This document shows, piece by piece, positions 1 through 14,400 of a DNA stretch of 64,000 nt (within the stretch, counting starts at the first letter, position 1; each line of letters begins with the position of its first letter). Below the pieces are notes generated by a model. That model was not told the DNA's origin. It made no database searches and was given only the letters and a program-made list of their open reading frames with translations. The stretch comes from Mytilus galloprovincialis (taxonomy: Eukaryota > Mollusca > Bivalvia > Mytilida > Mytilidae). Location of the stretch: positions 49,980,122 to 50,044,121 of the forward strand of contig NC_134849.1 of the NCBI RefSeq assembly GCF_965363235.1, given 5' to 3'. Position numbers and translations under genes: made by a program.

Positions 1-2477
1 TATACATGGTATAAAAAAATGTTTTTGTTTAAAGAATTATTATTTATCTATTATATATCAAAACCGGAATCATATTTAGTTACTAGTATAAAATATCATC
101 TACCAAATAGAACATTGTAAACATGCTTGTTGTAATATATATTAAAATTCTGAAATTTTTGCTATGTTCTTCTCAATGAGAATACTGCAGTTAGATAGGT
201 TTGGCTTACATAAAAACTTGCATTTACAAATTGTAAAGTATAGTTTGTATAGTTTGTATAGTTTGTATACAGCACTTCTTCACAATAATTAATCTCACAA
301 TTTTATCTATTGTTGAAACAATCTCCACAAAAATTGCACTAAAAAAGTCCTGAATTTCCAGTAGTATACTGACAGAGTACCCCAAAACTACTACAGACAT
401 ATCATAAATATAACAATTCAATGTACATGTACCGGATAATTTTATACATAGAGACAGAACATCATTTTAATTTTCAAATTCTTAGCTTGTTTCATACCTC
501 TCATGACAGTTTAACAGTATCTAACACTGGATTGGACCTTAAATTGACACAAAATTAAATGTATGCTACACATTTGAGTTTGCACTTAAATCATATACAT
601 ACAAAATCCATGTAAGTACAGATAAAAAATATATATATCATATTACAAAAGACAAAAATATCACAGATTATATGAAAGACACTTGGCATGGTTTTTAAAG
701 TTTTGCACTTTACACTGAGCAAGAAAAAATATATAAAAATATGCAAACATATATATTAACATATACAAAATTGCTAGCACATTTAACAAAGTACATTAAA
801 CAAAGCACATTTAAACACATTTATGTCATAGTCATTTAGTACAATGTTCATTGTATGCATATATAAAATAAACGTTACAATTATATCACAATATTCTTTA
901 TATTTGTTATTTTGTCAAGTATAAATTTGTCATTTCCACAATAATAAAGTAACTTAAGCTGTAAGCAATAAGGCAAATGGTGAATTTGCAAGGTCAAACA
1001 CAAAAACAACTTCAATTCACTGTGCAGAGAATATCAAGTAAATTAAGGCATAGGTTTCTACAGAAGAATGCATGCGGGGCCTTAAACTGCAAGACACATT
1101 TTATATCTAAACAGTTCCGTATACCTTTGAAGAAATATTTTAATCAAGCAAATAGATATTTTAAAAAATACAACTCTTTTTAGAAAAAAGGTTAGAATTG
1201 CTAGCCACCTATCATATTAGTACTAGAAACATTAAGATATACGCTCCCATCATGCTTTTATGTGTTTCTATTATATCAAAATTAAGGTTTAAGAAGTTAA
1301 AAGCTAGAACTAATTTTACCAATTCCCAGATTATTTCTTATAAAATCCTGCACTTAATCACTAATTTTAAATTAAAAGTCACATCTTTTAAATATTTGCT
1401 GTAATTATTGAATCAGTTGAGGTACTTGTATAAGTCCCTACAAGCAAAGCTAGGAGGTGGGTTTTCCTGAGTAAGTCAATATCTTAGACTCTCTTTCTTG
1501 TTATAGAGGTTAGTTCAGTATTGATCTTGTCTCTGGTTTATCCATAAATATATGTAAAAGTCAAGTAATAAGAAGTTGTACAATCAACATTTTTTCTTAA
1601 TCATAATTCACATGAAACTATATCATTGGGACTAAAATAATATCTTTGATTAAACAGGTTCCTCTCCATTCCATTATCTTGTGTAATTATGCCCCTTGGA
1701 CTTAAACAAATACAACTGTTTGTCTTTGGATATTGGTGTTAGGAGAATAATTGCACTATCTAGATCATCAGAATTCCTGGTGCCACATTTGAATTATAGC
1801 TTCCACTATTAAGGTGGTACCTAACACTACAGGGAGATAACTCTGTAAAATCAGCAGAACGTTTTAATGATGTGGTGTTGTTAAAGGAATGTTAGGCTTC
1901 TCAATGATCAAAATAAGTTTTTGTCAAACTGCTATATAACCAGTGTAATTTTTCTGATTAAACGGTTAGTTCAAATTTTTTGAAATTTTTATATTTTTGT
2001 CAGAGGGTCAAAGTAAATACTTTGTCAAAATTTTAAGAAAATTAAACGAGCCAAATTAATTTTAGCTCAGCTGTTGGGTACCACCTTAAAGGAAAGATCA
2101 CAATTTGTCTAAGCTATACAGAGAGTATCAACATCAAGGAGGAACAAATTTGTGTATAGATGAGTGATAATCTGTTGTAGTACATTTTTCAAACGAGTTT
2201 CTCAAGCATTGGACAAGATAGAAGTCACAAGAGAATAGTTGGAATGCCCTCAATCCTAAATATACCTTCATGTTGATAGGACAATAAGTACATGTCATTT
2301 GCAGTTCATTTCAAAAGAAGGAGTATTCAAACTATAGTAACAGTATAAATATGACTGACTCTTGTTGTATTTCTATTTGAAACTTTTGCATTGATTGAAC
2401 AATGAATGCCAAGTAAATGAGATCATGTGTTCCTGATTTATGGATTTTTCATTGGTCCTTTGCAGGTACAGGAGCTC
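1..2477. other. 3' flank of the acetylhydrolase gene
   Basis: AT-rich DNA with no coding exon I can support. It contains a GTTTGTATA triplication at about 239-270 and the MITE at 1809-2089. Part may be 3' UTR, but no clear polyadenylation hexamer on the minus strand is close to the stop. Confidence 0.5.
1809..2089. mobile_element. TTAA-bounded MITE with GGTGGTACC terminal inverted repeats
   Basis: A 281-bp unit runs from TTAAGGTGGTACCTAACA to TGTTGGGTACCACCTTAA. TTAA stands outside both GGTGGTACC ends, as in a TTAA-specific target duplication (piggyBac-like or Kolobok-like). The interior is AT-rich with no open frame. It lies in the 3' flank of the acetylhydrolase gene. Confidence 0.7.
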
Positions 2478-5400
2478 TCAAGCTGGTCTTTCTCGTGCAA
2501 TGATTGGACCCAAGACAGTATGTTCATGTTCACCAGCTATAATACTATCATATGTATCCCCTGTTTGGCCTAAAAGACGAAAATATATAAAATTATCTAG
2601 TGGTAGTTCTTTATCAATTGAAGTCACAATAGATATATACAAACATGTATCAACATTTTACCATTATATGTTTTTTTGCAAGGGTGGATTTAGGGAAGGA
2701 GGCACATTGTAGCCCCTCCCCCTGCCCCCTTTTTGTGGAAAAAAGTTGGTTGATTATAATGGGAATCACTGAATAAAATTGAAAATGGAAATGGGGAAGC
2801 ATGACTGGAGCAGGCCTCGTACTAAGTAGTCACTGAACCCCCTCTTATGAAAAGTTTTATGTATGTCACTGTTCTATAATGTATAAAGAAGCTCATAAAT
2901 TCCTCTAATAATTTCAGTTATCATGCAATCAGTTAAGAAATAAAAGTAAGCTTACCAAGGTGCTTCCTAAGAAATCCGAGTGTAGCTTTATTTGAGACAT
3001 CAATTGCAATTTTTGGAGACAATGTGTGTCGAACATCCATAAACATACCAATTTGTTTTTTTACTAAAAATTGAAAGTCAGTAACACTTTGATGGCAGGT
3101 TCCTCTGTAAGAGAAAAGATATTGTTAGTCTGGGAATTAAAGATTTACAAAATCAGACATAACAAAAATCAACAACTGCCTAAGAGCATAAATAATTTGA
3201 CAAGGATTTTTTTCATTTCTTTTTCCAAATGCAGAAGAAAAAACTTGAGGAAAAAGTGTTTTTCTTTAATTGTGCTTATAATTTGAAATGTTGAAACTAA
3301 ATACAATAGGACAATTTCTTAGAGAGTTTTCTATGCTTAACTATTTCTTTGCTTGGTAATTTTAGTGAATTATGGTTGTGAGATAAAATGTTGAACTGAT
3401 ACTGAGAATTAAGTTTTCTTTTGCTTTAAATGGGCTTTAATTATATTGTTTAAGATGTATAGATATTTTTTTTTTCAAATGTCTACACTGTGAGTTCAAC
3501 TCAACATTAAAAATTTCCAAAAGAAATATCAAATAATTCCTTAATACAAAAGCTGAGTTGTATGTAACTAGTTATGAAGGGGCAATCAATTAAAGGGCAT
3601 TGCATACTACCACACAGTCTGCAAATAGAAAATAACTATCCAAAGTATTAAAATGTTTATTAACTCTTACTTAATTGTAATCATAGGTCTCTGGACCTTG
3701 GGATCTTGTTGAAGACGTTGCATTTGATCCACATTTTCTTGCCATTGAAATGTCTCCATATTAATCATCAGTACAGGCTGGGTAATGTTTTTATACATTT
3801 CTTCATTAAGAGGATGCATCCACCCATCCATCATAACTCCAACTCTAAAAGTAAAAATATTTTATTATTATTTACCTGGTTTATACAGGAATTTATGACA
3901 TGCACAATGAAATTTGATTATATTTTTCAATTTTCTATGAAGACAAACATTACCTTGTCAACATTTTACAGTGTCTGTACAAAGTTTAAGGCTACTGTGG
4001 ATGCATTTATTTATTTATGTGGATATCAATTTTCAGTATTGAGGAAAACTTACATTGATATAAACAAATATTAATTTTCCTGTAATAATTTGTGTTGCTT
4101 TGTACATTTTGAGATTGTTGTAAAAGTGAGAGGTTTAGCGCTATAAAGCCAGGTTCAATCCACCATTTTCTACATTTGAAAATGCTTGTCCAAGAGAGTT
4201 GTTGTTCATTTGTTTGATGTGTTTTGTATTTTGATTTAGCCATGTGATTAGGGACTTTCCAATTGAATTTTCCTCAGTATTTTTGTGATTTTACTTTTTA
4301 TTAAAACAAACACAATATCATACTGTTGCTTTGTATGTGACATAGTTATCAAATCAAACACATTGATGATTGTTTATAAGACTTTGTTGTTAAAACATAC
4401 AAAGTGTCATTTTGTCATTACTGTGTTATAAAAATAAACACACAGTAATTACTGTCAAATGATGTCAGACAAATTCAAACAATACACACTGTATCTTCAA
4501 AGACTTCACACATGCACACTTAGTATAGTTTATCTAAAAAGCACACAATACAGATGTGGATCAAGGAGTTTGAAAAAAGGGTTAGTGCATGGGGCCCAAA
4601 CTAGTTAAAGTTTGGAGTTAAATAGGTAAAAAGTCTGAATTAACCAGAAATGTAGCAAGAAATGTAGCTTCTCAAGTAAAAAAAAAGCATAGTAAGTAGC
4701 ATGGATTTTTTGTGAATACTTTTGTGAACTACCAAGTATAAGCATGATGAGATAAAACTGTTTTCCATCTACCTAACACAAGAGTTATTTCCCTTTACTA
4801 TCAATATGTAGTCATTTTGTAGGGAAACTTGCACAAAATCTCTTATAAAACAGCCAAATTCAACCTGTTATACACATCTGGATAATAGACTTGTCTCATT
4901 GGCAATCATACCACATTTTCTTTTTTATATTTTGAAAAAAGTTGTTTTCTAAATCAACTGATTTTCTTTTGTTTTTGCCTTGAGTAATTCTTCTAAGTGA
5001 GTGAGTGAGGTATTTTTAGTGGAAAAGGAATACAGACCCTAACCAGTAGGAGATATTGTTAAGAAAGACGCACTGAATTATCCTGGTAAAGTCATGCATC
5101 TTCAAAATTTTCTATTATGCACAGTCTACTTACTTGAATCTTGTGTCTTTTGATAGAGCACATACAGTGGTAGAACCACCAAATGAATGCCCAACAAGTG
5201 ATACTTTTGATAGATCAAATAAATTCTACAATGTAGAAACAGAAAATATTATAGTGGTACTAAACTATAGTCATTAAAATAGTCAAAGTTCCCTTATTCA
5301 CAGAAAGCAATATGTTAAAAGATAAAACATTTGAGTCACAATGAAATATCAAGATAAACATTAATTGAGCCATTAGTTTTCTTGCTTTAATTATTTTATT

Positions 5401-8400
5401 CTATTATTTCTGGGCCCCTGTAGCTATTTTACTATGTGGTATGTGCTTTGCTCATTGTTGAAGGCTGTACAGTGACCTATAGTTGTTAATTTCTGTGTCA
5501 TTTGGTCTCTTGTGGAGAATTTTTTCATTAGTAATCATAACACATCTTCTTATATTTCTAATTACAATTGGATACTGTATACAACTAAACCTATCATTGG
5601 TACCTTATTGTATAGAATATCTTACATTTTCAAATACTAATTACAATTATAAAAAAATTTGAATCAACTAAAAGAAACAGTATAAAATTGTGATTTATTC
5701 ATAAATTATATTAGTTGTTTGTGGGATTTTTTAATGGGTTAAGATATGACAAACTCTGGTCGCCCTATGTCCCCCATGGGATGAAGTGGATGAAGTCAAG
5801 TAAGTCATATGACAAACTCTGAGTTGAAGGCACAGCCCCATATCATTAATATGAACACTGTGACATTTTAAGTATAGGATAAATTAGACAATTTAAGCAA
5901 AATTCCACAAAAAAAATAATAAATTAGTTAGATAATGATTTAAGAACCCATCCATATTTGAATTATTATTATTATATTGATGTTTTGTGAGGCGACTTTC
6001 CTGGTACGGAACTTGCGCCATATTTCAATATAGAAATGTATGTCCTTTATACTGTTGCTTTTCTCATGTGACGCTGGTAAGGATAGAAATGTATCTCCTT
6101 TATACTGTTGCTTTTCTCATGTGACGCTGGTAAGGATAGAAATGTATCTCCTTTATACTGTTGCTTTTCTCATGTGACGCTGGTAAGGATAGAAATGTAT
6201 GTCCTTTATACTGTTGCTTTTCTCATGTGACGCTGGTAAGGATAGAAATGTATCTCCTTTATACTGTTGCTTTTCTCATGTGACGCTTGTAAGGATAGAA
6301 ATGTGTGTCCTTTATACTGTTGCTTTTCTCATGTGACGCTGGTAAGGATAGAAATGTATGTCCTTTATACTGTTGCTTTTCTCATGTGACGCTGGTAAGG
6401 ATAGAAATGTATCTCCTTTATACTGTTGCTTTTCTCATGTGACGCTGGTAAGGATAGAAATGTATGTCCTTTATACTGTTGCTTTTCTCATGTGACGCTG
6501 GTAAGGATAGAAATGTATCTCCTTTATACTGTTGCTTTTCTCATGTGACGCTGGTAAGGATAGAAATGTATGTCCTTTATACTTTTGCTTTTCTCATGTG
6601 ACGCTGGTAAGGATCAGACTTATGTAGAACACATTTCTATCACTACCTGTGTCGCCTTCCAGTATAAACACTAATAATAATATATTTTAATGTTTTAAAT
6701 AATCAAATACTTACTTTAAACAGTTTAAGATTGAAATTTCCACCAAGTTGATTTAGTATTGTTACTCCATTATCCAGATCTGTTAATACATTCAGTGCTC
6801 GTGTACATTCCTCAGCTCTTGTATACACCTTAGTTTATAAAAAATATAAGTAAACTAACGTTTAATTTTTATTCAATTTAAACCTCAATTCTGGCACATA
6901 TGGCATAGTTTAAAAGGAGACCATTTTCATTTTTTGTCCAATCTTTTAAATGAATAAATGTGCATTGTGTAAATGCATTAAAAATCGAATAATACAAATC
7001 ACATTTATTTAGCTTTTCTATGTTTTAGTTTCAATTTCGAAAAAGCATGTTCCATATCAAGTTGGTGTTTTGTGTTTGAAAAAAATCATATATGAAAAAT
7101 TCTGTTCTCGTGGTAAAGCTCATTGACACTGTATGATGGTAAAGCTCACCTGTTTGTTTCTACTTTCATAATCATCCCATCGAGGAGGTGAAAAATCAAA
7201 TGGCATCCATTCTTCAGTATAACTATGTGTTCTGTGCATCTGACTACTGTTACTATTAGATACATTTACTGTACTTTTGATGTCCTCTTTGAGTTGAAAG
7301 GTCATGGATGCTGAACCATCCCTGTTAGAAAAAATAAATTAGTACATGTATGCATCTTTCATATTTACAAAGTGTATGATCACTGTGTGAATATTGAACT
7401 TCTTAAAGGAGTTTGTCCAGACTTTAAGTGTAGATATTTGACGCTAACTATATTATTTATTAGTTTTCAAGGACTCGGAGCAAAGTTCAGTTTGACATAT
7501 ATTGTATAGACACTCAGTTTTTTTATTACAACAGTGTATACCGAGATGCCTTTTAATTTTTTAATGCACTATGGTTATATTTACCCATATCACCTTTTAT
7601 TCAAAGCATTAGCATTATGGATTGCAGTTAGTGTAAAGCATTAATTCATATTTGATGAGCTTCATCTTTTCCTAACAAGTCATGATATTTATACATATAC
7701 ATTGTAATAAATTATTTTCTATGAAACCATTTCAGCCAAACAAAATAAGCAGAATGATTAGCCTTATCTCACTTTTCATAATAGTGTTTTCATAGAGTTT
7801 ATAAATTCCTCACTGAAGATGTTGTATTTATTTTACACCAGAGGGTTCAAATGAAAAAAAAATGAAAGACAAGTAAAGTTCAAATTCAGATTGAAGTTTG
7901 ATTATTAAGATCAGAACATCTTGACCTCAAATAACCCTTCTCAGAACATCTTGACCCCAAATAACCTCCTCAGAACATCATCACCCCAAATATTTTCCTT
8001 GTTATTAATAATTATTATATTGAGGGGAAATAGGTGATTTTAAGTTTTAAAAGGTTATTTGTGTAGCTGTACTTGAACATGACTTGTGCAATTCATTATG
8101 TTCACCCATGTGTGAAAGCTTATTTCAATGTTTTTTTTTATTTCCTGATCTGGTCACACATGAAGTACTTAAAGTTTTACTTAAATTAACAATGTTGAGT
8201 TGACCTCCCAAAGTTTAGTTCTGATCTGTCAAATTAGCTAACTTGACAGAAAAGAAATTCAAATGATTTTTAATCCCTTTTTATTTTCACAAATGCTTAG
8301 TGGTTCTTTAATTTTGATTATCGGCAAACCATGAGAAATATAAATTTCTTCAGAGTGAGCCCTTCAACCCTAATTCAATGCACTCCATTACATTTCTATA

Positions 8401-11400
8401 CATTTTATTCATATATTTTTGTCATGTGGTGCTTTTAAAGCCCAAATTAACCTCCATGCATGATAGAGTTTACACATAATATTTTGGGTATAAAATCTGT
8501 TTACTAGTCTTAATCTGGTAACTAATGTAAAAGTTACCATAAACAGACATATTTAGAGTTTGACATCATACATATACTTGATACTCTTTTATTAATGAAG
8601 GCCATATGTTGACCTCAAGATGTCTTTTAATTTTTATATGTCAATAATTACATTAGATGTATGTTTCATTATAATACGTTATTCTGATTGGCCAACTGCA
8701 CATCTCGTGCTATTCCTGAAACAATTGTATTAGACAATAACATTTATCATTCATGATGACACGAGGTCCCACAATAAAGTGCACAGGTAAATTAAATGAA
8801 AACTTGATAAAAATCGTGTTTTCATGATTCTAGCTAAAAAAAATGTAATTATAAGTATTGAATGCTTCTTTTTGTAACTTTATAGGGTTTTAAAAGCGTT
8901 GACCGTGCACACATTTTTAGTATAAAGCGCTTCCGCGCTTCATACAAAATGTACTTCAGTCAACGCTTTTACACCCCAATAAATTTACAAAAAGCAGCAT
9001 TCAATTCTTAATTGTATTGCTGTGTCCATGAAGCATACTCAACACATATTATTATGTTTATATTTTTGCTTAATTTTTCAGAGATATTCAATATGCTTTA
9101 ATATGACTCATTAATGTATTCAAATACAGTGTTATATGACATATTACAGTGGCGGATCCAGGGGGGGGGTTCCGGGGGTGCGCACCCCCCCTTTATTTTT
9201 GCCGATCAATGCATTTGTATCGGGACATATGTTTTGCACCCCCCCTTTGCCCTGGGTGCCCTGGGTTAGCACCCCCCTTTTGAAAATTCCTGCATCCGCC
9301 CCTGTATTACAAACAATATTAACACTATGCATAAATAACAATAGATGTACATGTAAGTTACAGATAACACCTTTTTCTGTATTTAATTGTATCTCATAGA
9401 TAATGGTCATGTTGCCATGGTTTCATCATACCTGTGTTCAACAGCTGCCACAATATAACCCTGAGAAGCCAGTTCACAGCAGACGGTGGTGTTACATGTT
9501 CTGTTACCACCAATACCATGAGAGAATATCACCACTGGGTACCGTTTACCAGGGAGGGGATAGTGCTGCCACAGTGCAGGTACATAGACATCACCTACAA
9601 AAACAAAATATATTTTAAAAGACATAATTTCTAAATAAAACAAATGTTTCTTAATAGAAAAGTGTAACCAGGAATAGTCTTCAGGTGCGCTAAAACATTA
9701 TGTTAGACCTCTATTTTATTTTGCTTATGAAATACTAACTTAACATACTAGGCAACAAATTTAGAACGGATATATACATGATGCAGCTGACCTGTTAGAA
9801 TTAAGTCAGTTTTTTAAATTATAATGCATGAATTTTTTCCCCAATATATTGAATATAGATCTTAACAATTACAATTAGTGTATTTGGCACCAGTATACAA
9901 ACCTCCCATCCAATTAAACATTTTCCCAAGCACTGACTTTGAGCGTCTGATAAAATATGCATATCCATTTCCATACTGTTTCCTTGGCAACCACAATGGC
10001 CACTGCTTGTCACGTTTCTGAAGAAAATAATGATAAAAAAAATAATGTAATTATATAACACTTTAGTATATATATTTTCTTCTGCTCAATATTCAGAAAT
10101 TGTTCTAAAACTATGGGATCTACTCACCTGGGCAAAGTAGACTTTAGATGATTTGGCTATTATCTTTACATACTTTTGGGTAAAACATTTGTATAGTAAC
10201 TTTACAAATCCTTTGTTCAAGCTCTTTAATTGTTTCAGCTCTGAGCTTCCATGATGTAGGTAAAAACAGAAAAAAATCTAAGATGGATTAAATTTAAAGT
10301 GTTGTTATCATTTGTTAAGTGTTCTGTCAGTCAAAAAGGTATTATTTTAGTGCTGTCCTTATACTCTTATATTTTGGAAGTAAAAGAAGAGGAAATGGAC
10401 TAATAACCTGCAATATTTATATTCTTTCAATGTCTAGATCTCCAAAAATGAAAATGGTTTTATGATATCTTCTATTTATTATAAGATATATACATTTTTT
10501 ATTAAAAGATATATATTGAATATTAAGAGAATTTAAAAGATACTTATATTTCATACTATCATAGGCAAATATAGGGGTCCAGTTATGCCACCTCCCTCCC
10601 TCTCCCTCCCTCTAATGCAGCTTAATTTATGATTAATCCAGACCACAGGCGCTTGGGTATGTGATACAGATATTTTTTTATTTTTTGTTGTTGATTAAAA
10701 TATATACATTTTTCTATATTTATAATACATATCTATCACTTCTGTGCATGTCTCACCTAGTTTCGAGTGATTTAAACGATTTTGAAAAAAAAAACAATTT
10801 GTTTCTTAGTATGGATAGTAAAATTGGGGGTTTTCTCCTAGTGAGTCGTTTAAATAGATATGTATGGCAAGCCGTTTTACTATTTATTCAAATTTCAAGA
10901 TATTTCCTATAATATATAAGATATCTTATATAATTTATAAGATATCTTATATAGTTTATAAGATATCTCATATAGTTTATAAGATATCTTATATAGTTTA
11001 TGAGATATCTTATAAAGACAATTATATAGGATTTCTGAAGATATCTTATGAACTATATGAGATATTTTATAAACAATAGAAGATATCTTATAAACTATAG
11101 AAGATATCTTATAAACTATAGAAGATATCTTATAAACTATATAAGATATCTTATAAAGTTTATGAGATATCTTATAAAGTTTATGAGATATCTTATAAAG
11201 TTTATGAGATATCTTGAAGTAAGAATAAATAGCAAAACGGCTTGCCATAGTTATGCTAATCTGAATATAGAAAAATGAATATTTTAATCAACCAAAAACT
11301 TTTTTTTTATCTGTATCATATACCCAAGCGCCTGTGATCCAGAAGTCTGAAGTCTCATACATATTTAAAAAAATATCCATTTCTTTTCATGGGATATATC

Positions 11401-14400
11401 AAGCTTAACCCCAGACTATTAGGTCAAGCTTATAATAAGAATGGTGTTCACTTACTCCCAAATAAAAAATAATTTACAAAACCAGCTGTATAAAATAGCC
11501 CTCACATCTTTTAAAGGTTAAATATGAACAACTATTAACATATTTTGCAACTGAATGGCAACTTATATTTGCGTCAATTACATAGAAAAACTTTTGTATG
11601 ACATACGCCTAAACTTTATGGTACACTTCATCCTCAAATTGCTGGTTTAAATATGTATAATAGACTATACCAGTTATTTGAAGTTCCCATATTTAACATG
11701 TTTAAATATCATGAATATAATGTATTTCAATTATACATTCGATTTACTTGACAGTTACAGCACAAAGTTTTGATTACTAACAATGCATTTCAATGCATCT
11801 TACTTCACCTATTTTGCGACCGTTTCTTTCAATGAGGCTATATATAATATCTAGTATGTTCCTAACTACCATCCCTCCTTTACAGCCCCAGAATAAGTCA
11901 GCAATTCCCAATATACAAAAGTAAATTGCTGAGGCAACATCACAAATCTTGACAAAACACGAGATGAGGACGTTTTTTATTGGTGATATTGCTGAGGCAA
12001 CACCACAAATTTTGACAAAACACGAGAGGAGGACGGTTTTAGTTGTGATATTGCTGAGGCAACACCACAAATTTTGACAGAACACAAGAGGAGGACGGTT
12101 TTAGTTGTGATATTGCTGAGGCAACACCACAAAATTTGACAGAACACGAGAGAAGGACGATTTTAGTCGTGATATTGCTGAGGCAACACCAACAATCTTG
12201 ACAGTCTAACACGAGATAAGGACGTTTCTCATTGGTGATATTGCTGAGGCAACACCACAAATCTTGACAAAACACGAGAGGAGGACGGTTTTAGTTGTGA
12301 TATTGCTGAGGCAACACCACAAATTTTGACAGAACACAAGAGGAGAACGGTTTCAGTTGTGATATTGCTGATGCAACACCACAAATCTTGACAAAACACG
12401 AGAGAAGGACGATTTTAGTGGTGATATTGCTGAGGCAACACCACAAACCTTGACAGAACACGAGAATGGCACGGTTTTAGTGGTGATATTGCTGAGGCAA
12501 CACCACAAATTTACAGTGCACGAGAAAAGACAGTTTTAGTGGTGATATTGCTGAGGCAACACCACAAATCTTGACAGTGCACGAGAAAGGACAGTTTTAG
12601 TGGTGATATTGCTGAGGCAACACCACAAATATTGACAGAACACGAGAGGAGTACGGTTTTATTGGTGATATTGCTGAGGCAACACCACAAATCTTGACGG
12701 ACCATGAGAGGAGGACGGTTGTAGTTGTAATATTGCTAATGCAGCACCACAAATCTTGACAAAAACACGAGAGGAGGACGGTTTTAGTGGTGATATTGCT
12801 GAGGCAACACCAAAAATCTTGACAGTCTAACACGAGATGAGGACTTTTTTATTGGTGATATTGCTAAGGCAACACCACAAGTCTTGACAGAACACGAGAG
12901 GAGGACGGGTTTTATTGGTGATATTGCTGAGGCAACACCACAAATCTTGATGGAACATGAGAGGAGGACGGTTGTAGTTGTAATATTGCTGATGCAGCAC
13001 CACAAATCTTGACAAAAACACGAGAGGAGGACGGTTTTAGTGGTGATATTGCTGAGGCAACACCAAAAATCTTGACAGTCTAACACGAGATGAGGACTTT
13101 TTTTATTGGTGATATTGCTAAGGCAACACCACAAATCTTGACAGAACACGAGAGGAGGACGGGTTTTATTGGTGATATTGCTAAGGCAACACCACAAATC
13201 TTGACAGAACACAAGAGGAGGACAGTTTTATTGGTGATATTGCTAAGGCAACACCACAAATCTTGACAAAACACGAGAGGAGGACGGTTTTAGTGATGAT
13301 ATTGCTGAGGCAACACCAACAATCTTGACAGTCTAACACGAGATGAGGACTGTTTTTATTGGTGATATTGCTAAGGCAACACCAGAAATCTTGACAGAAC
13401 ACGAGAGGATGACGGGTTTTATTGGTGATATTGCTAAGGCAACATCACAAATCTTGACAGAACACAAGAGGAGGACAGTTTTAGTGGTGATATTGCTGAG
13501 GCAACACCACACATCGTTACAGAATACGAGTGGAGGACGGTTTAAAGGTGGTACGTGCATAATGTAAATAATTGATTCGATTTTTGTTCCTTAATCTTGA
13601 AATTCGTGGACTTTTTTCTCGTATTTATCACTAAATGAAAAATTATTTTCTTGTGGTGATATTAATTCAAAAGTCACGGATCAATCTTATCGCTACAAAT
13701 ACAAATATCTTTACTATAAATCAATATAATTTATAAATATAGCACTTCAAAAGCCTTTATCTTACTATATATAATTTACTCTGAAGATTTTAAGACCTTA
13801 GTAATTAATGAAGTTCAAAAGGAAAAAAATATATATACCACATTTTAATTTCTTTGAAAATAGAAGAGTCCATTAAGAGTTCAGTTTATGAGAATCCTTA
13901 ATTGTTACTGTCGTCTTCATGCCATTATTATTCATGTGAATTCCGTAGAGGTATATTCAATGAAAGTCAAGTATAACCATTTAAATTACATAAAAGTATA
14001 CTTAAAACAGAATAGTTCAGGTCAAGTCATTATTCCCTGTGGGTTTTTTCCGCCCATCTAGTCAATATGAGTGTTGGTCGATATAATAGGACTTTGAATA
14101 GTCCTATGTTTAATTTCTGATACTTGTGCTTCTTTTTTTTTTTTTTTTTTAGAATTTCCTTATTTTAGCTACACTAAAAAATATTACCATAAAAAATGCA
14201 GTACCTGCAGTATACAGTTTATGACATATATTTTTAAAAAAATATTACATAGTTTCAAGCACGAAGCTGTGGTTATCTATATATTGTAAATGGTCACTTT
14301 AACCTCTGTCATATCGAAGTCCGCAGAAAACACATATAAGAGTTAAATATAGATTTAAAGGGAAAATGGGAAGTACAAAATTTGTTGAATCATTATAAGA

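Noticed and set aside
9136..9410. Open frames across the MITE on both strands (Pro/Gly-rich)
   Set aside because: They read through G and C runs of a non-coding element; the true exon B of the acetylhydrolase starts further on at 9594 (minus).
10864..11278. Several overlapping open frames on both strands rich in Tyr, Ile and Lys
   Set aside because: They follow the 21-bp palindromic array of the hAT-like foldback.
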